Shown here one piece after another: positions 5,523 through 5,696 of a stretch of DNA of 5,696 bases. The notes beneath the pieces were generated by a model that was given only the letters and a program-made list of their open reading frames with translations, made no database searches and was not told where the DNA came from. The position numbers and the translations under genes were made by a program. The stretch is taken from positions 1 through 5,696 of the forward strand of contig PWOK01000164.1 in NCBI GenBank assembly GCA_003557445.1, in the 5' to 3' direction. Positions within the stretch are counted from its first letter, which is position 1. Every line of letters starts with the position of its first letter. The stretch is from Halanaerobiaceae bacterium (GTDB lineage Bacteria > Bacillota_F > Halanaerobiia > Halanaerobiales > CSSED10-376).

Positions 5523-5696
5523 ATGGCTGATGTAAGAACAGGTTTTGACACTTTTCACCCTATAGTTGCTAAAAAGCAAGAATTGGGTGAAGTTTCATCT
5601 AATACAGAAGTTAGAGTTAGAGGTCTCGTAAACGTTGTCGAGCTTAAACCAACAGACGATATTGAATTTGATGTTCAACAAGTTGGAGATGCTGGA
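5523..5696 (+). CDS. N-terminal 58 codons of an unidentified gene (3' truncated by window end)
   Basis: An open frame starts at ATG 5523 and runs without a stop to the last base, giving 58 residues that begin MADVRTGFDTFHPIVAKKQE. It is a genuine gene start by three signs: it continues the operon direction, follows the previous stop by 38 bases, and shares the start context TAAAATTATGGCT with the decoration gene. The visible part alternates short strand-like stretches (TEVRVRGLVNVVEL, DIEFDVQQV) with no cysteine and no membrane segment. The second half of the fragment is acidic. At this place, after the capsid gene, phages usually encode head-completion, head-tail connector or further decoration proteins, but I do not recognise a family and the fragment is too short to choose. 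Confidence 0.75.
   Translation, partial: MADVRTGFDTFHPIVAKKQELGEVSSNTEVRVRGLVNVVELKPTDDIEFDVQQVGDAG

Overview
This window is a head-morphogenesis module of a tailed double-stranded DNA phage or prophage (Caudoviricetes). All genes lie on the + strand. They are tightly packed, and the order is the classic one: large terminase (3' end only), portal, a small unnamed protein, a probable scaffold, a probable head decoration protein, the major capsid protein, a small charged protein of unknown role, and the first 58 codons of another gene that runs off the right edge. No minus-strand gene is supported. The DNA is AT-rich, all seven visible stop codons are TAA, and most starts lack a Shine-Dalgarno sequence and instead follow A/T-rich leaders such as AAAATTATG. 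Such starts fit a host that initiates without strong SD pairing (Bacteroidota are one known example), but the host cannot be fixed from this window.

Layout. Bases 1-510 hold the nuclease-domain end of TerL. Bases 510-2468 hold the portal, whose ATG overlaps the terminase stop (TAATG). Bases 2470-2793 hold a 107-residue protein one base after the portal. Bases 2794-2921 are non-coding and dominated by a very long imperfect RNA hairpin. Bases 2922-3587 encode a charged, coiled-coil-rich probable scaffold, 3625-4038 a probable capsid cement/decoration protein, and 4041-5018 an HK97-fold major capsid protein resembling the Mu gpT type. Bases 5019-5118 are a second non-coding gap with a GC-rich hairpin. 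Bases 5119-5484 encode an unrecognised charged protein, and 5523-5696 the start of the next gene.

How the genes work together. Scaffold and capsid protein would co-assemble a procapsid around the portal vertex. TerL docks on the portal, pumps DNA in and cuts it. The decoration protein would stabilise the expanded shell. No head maturation protease is visible between portal and capsid gene.

The protein content is ordinary for a phage. The less expected signals are non-coding. A 10-base motif, TAAAGGTCGA, sits exactly on the stop codon of three genes and nowhere else in the window. The two intergenic gaps of 100 bases or more each fold into a long hairpin, and together these bracket the scaffold-decoration-capsid cassette. 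I see no defence system, CRISPR array, tRNA, insertion sequence or attachment site.
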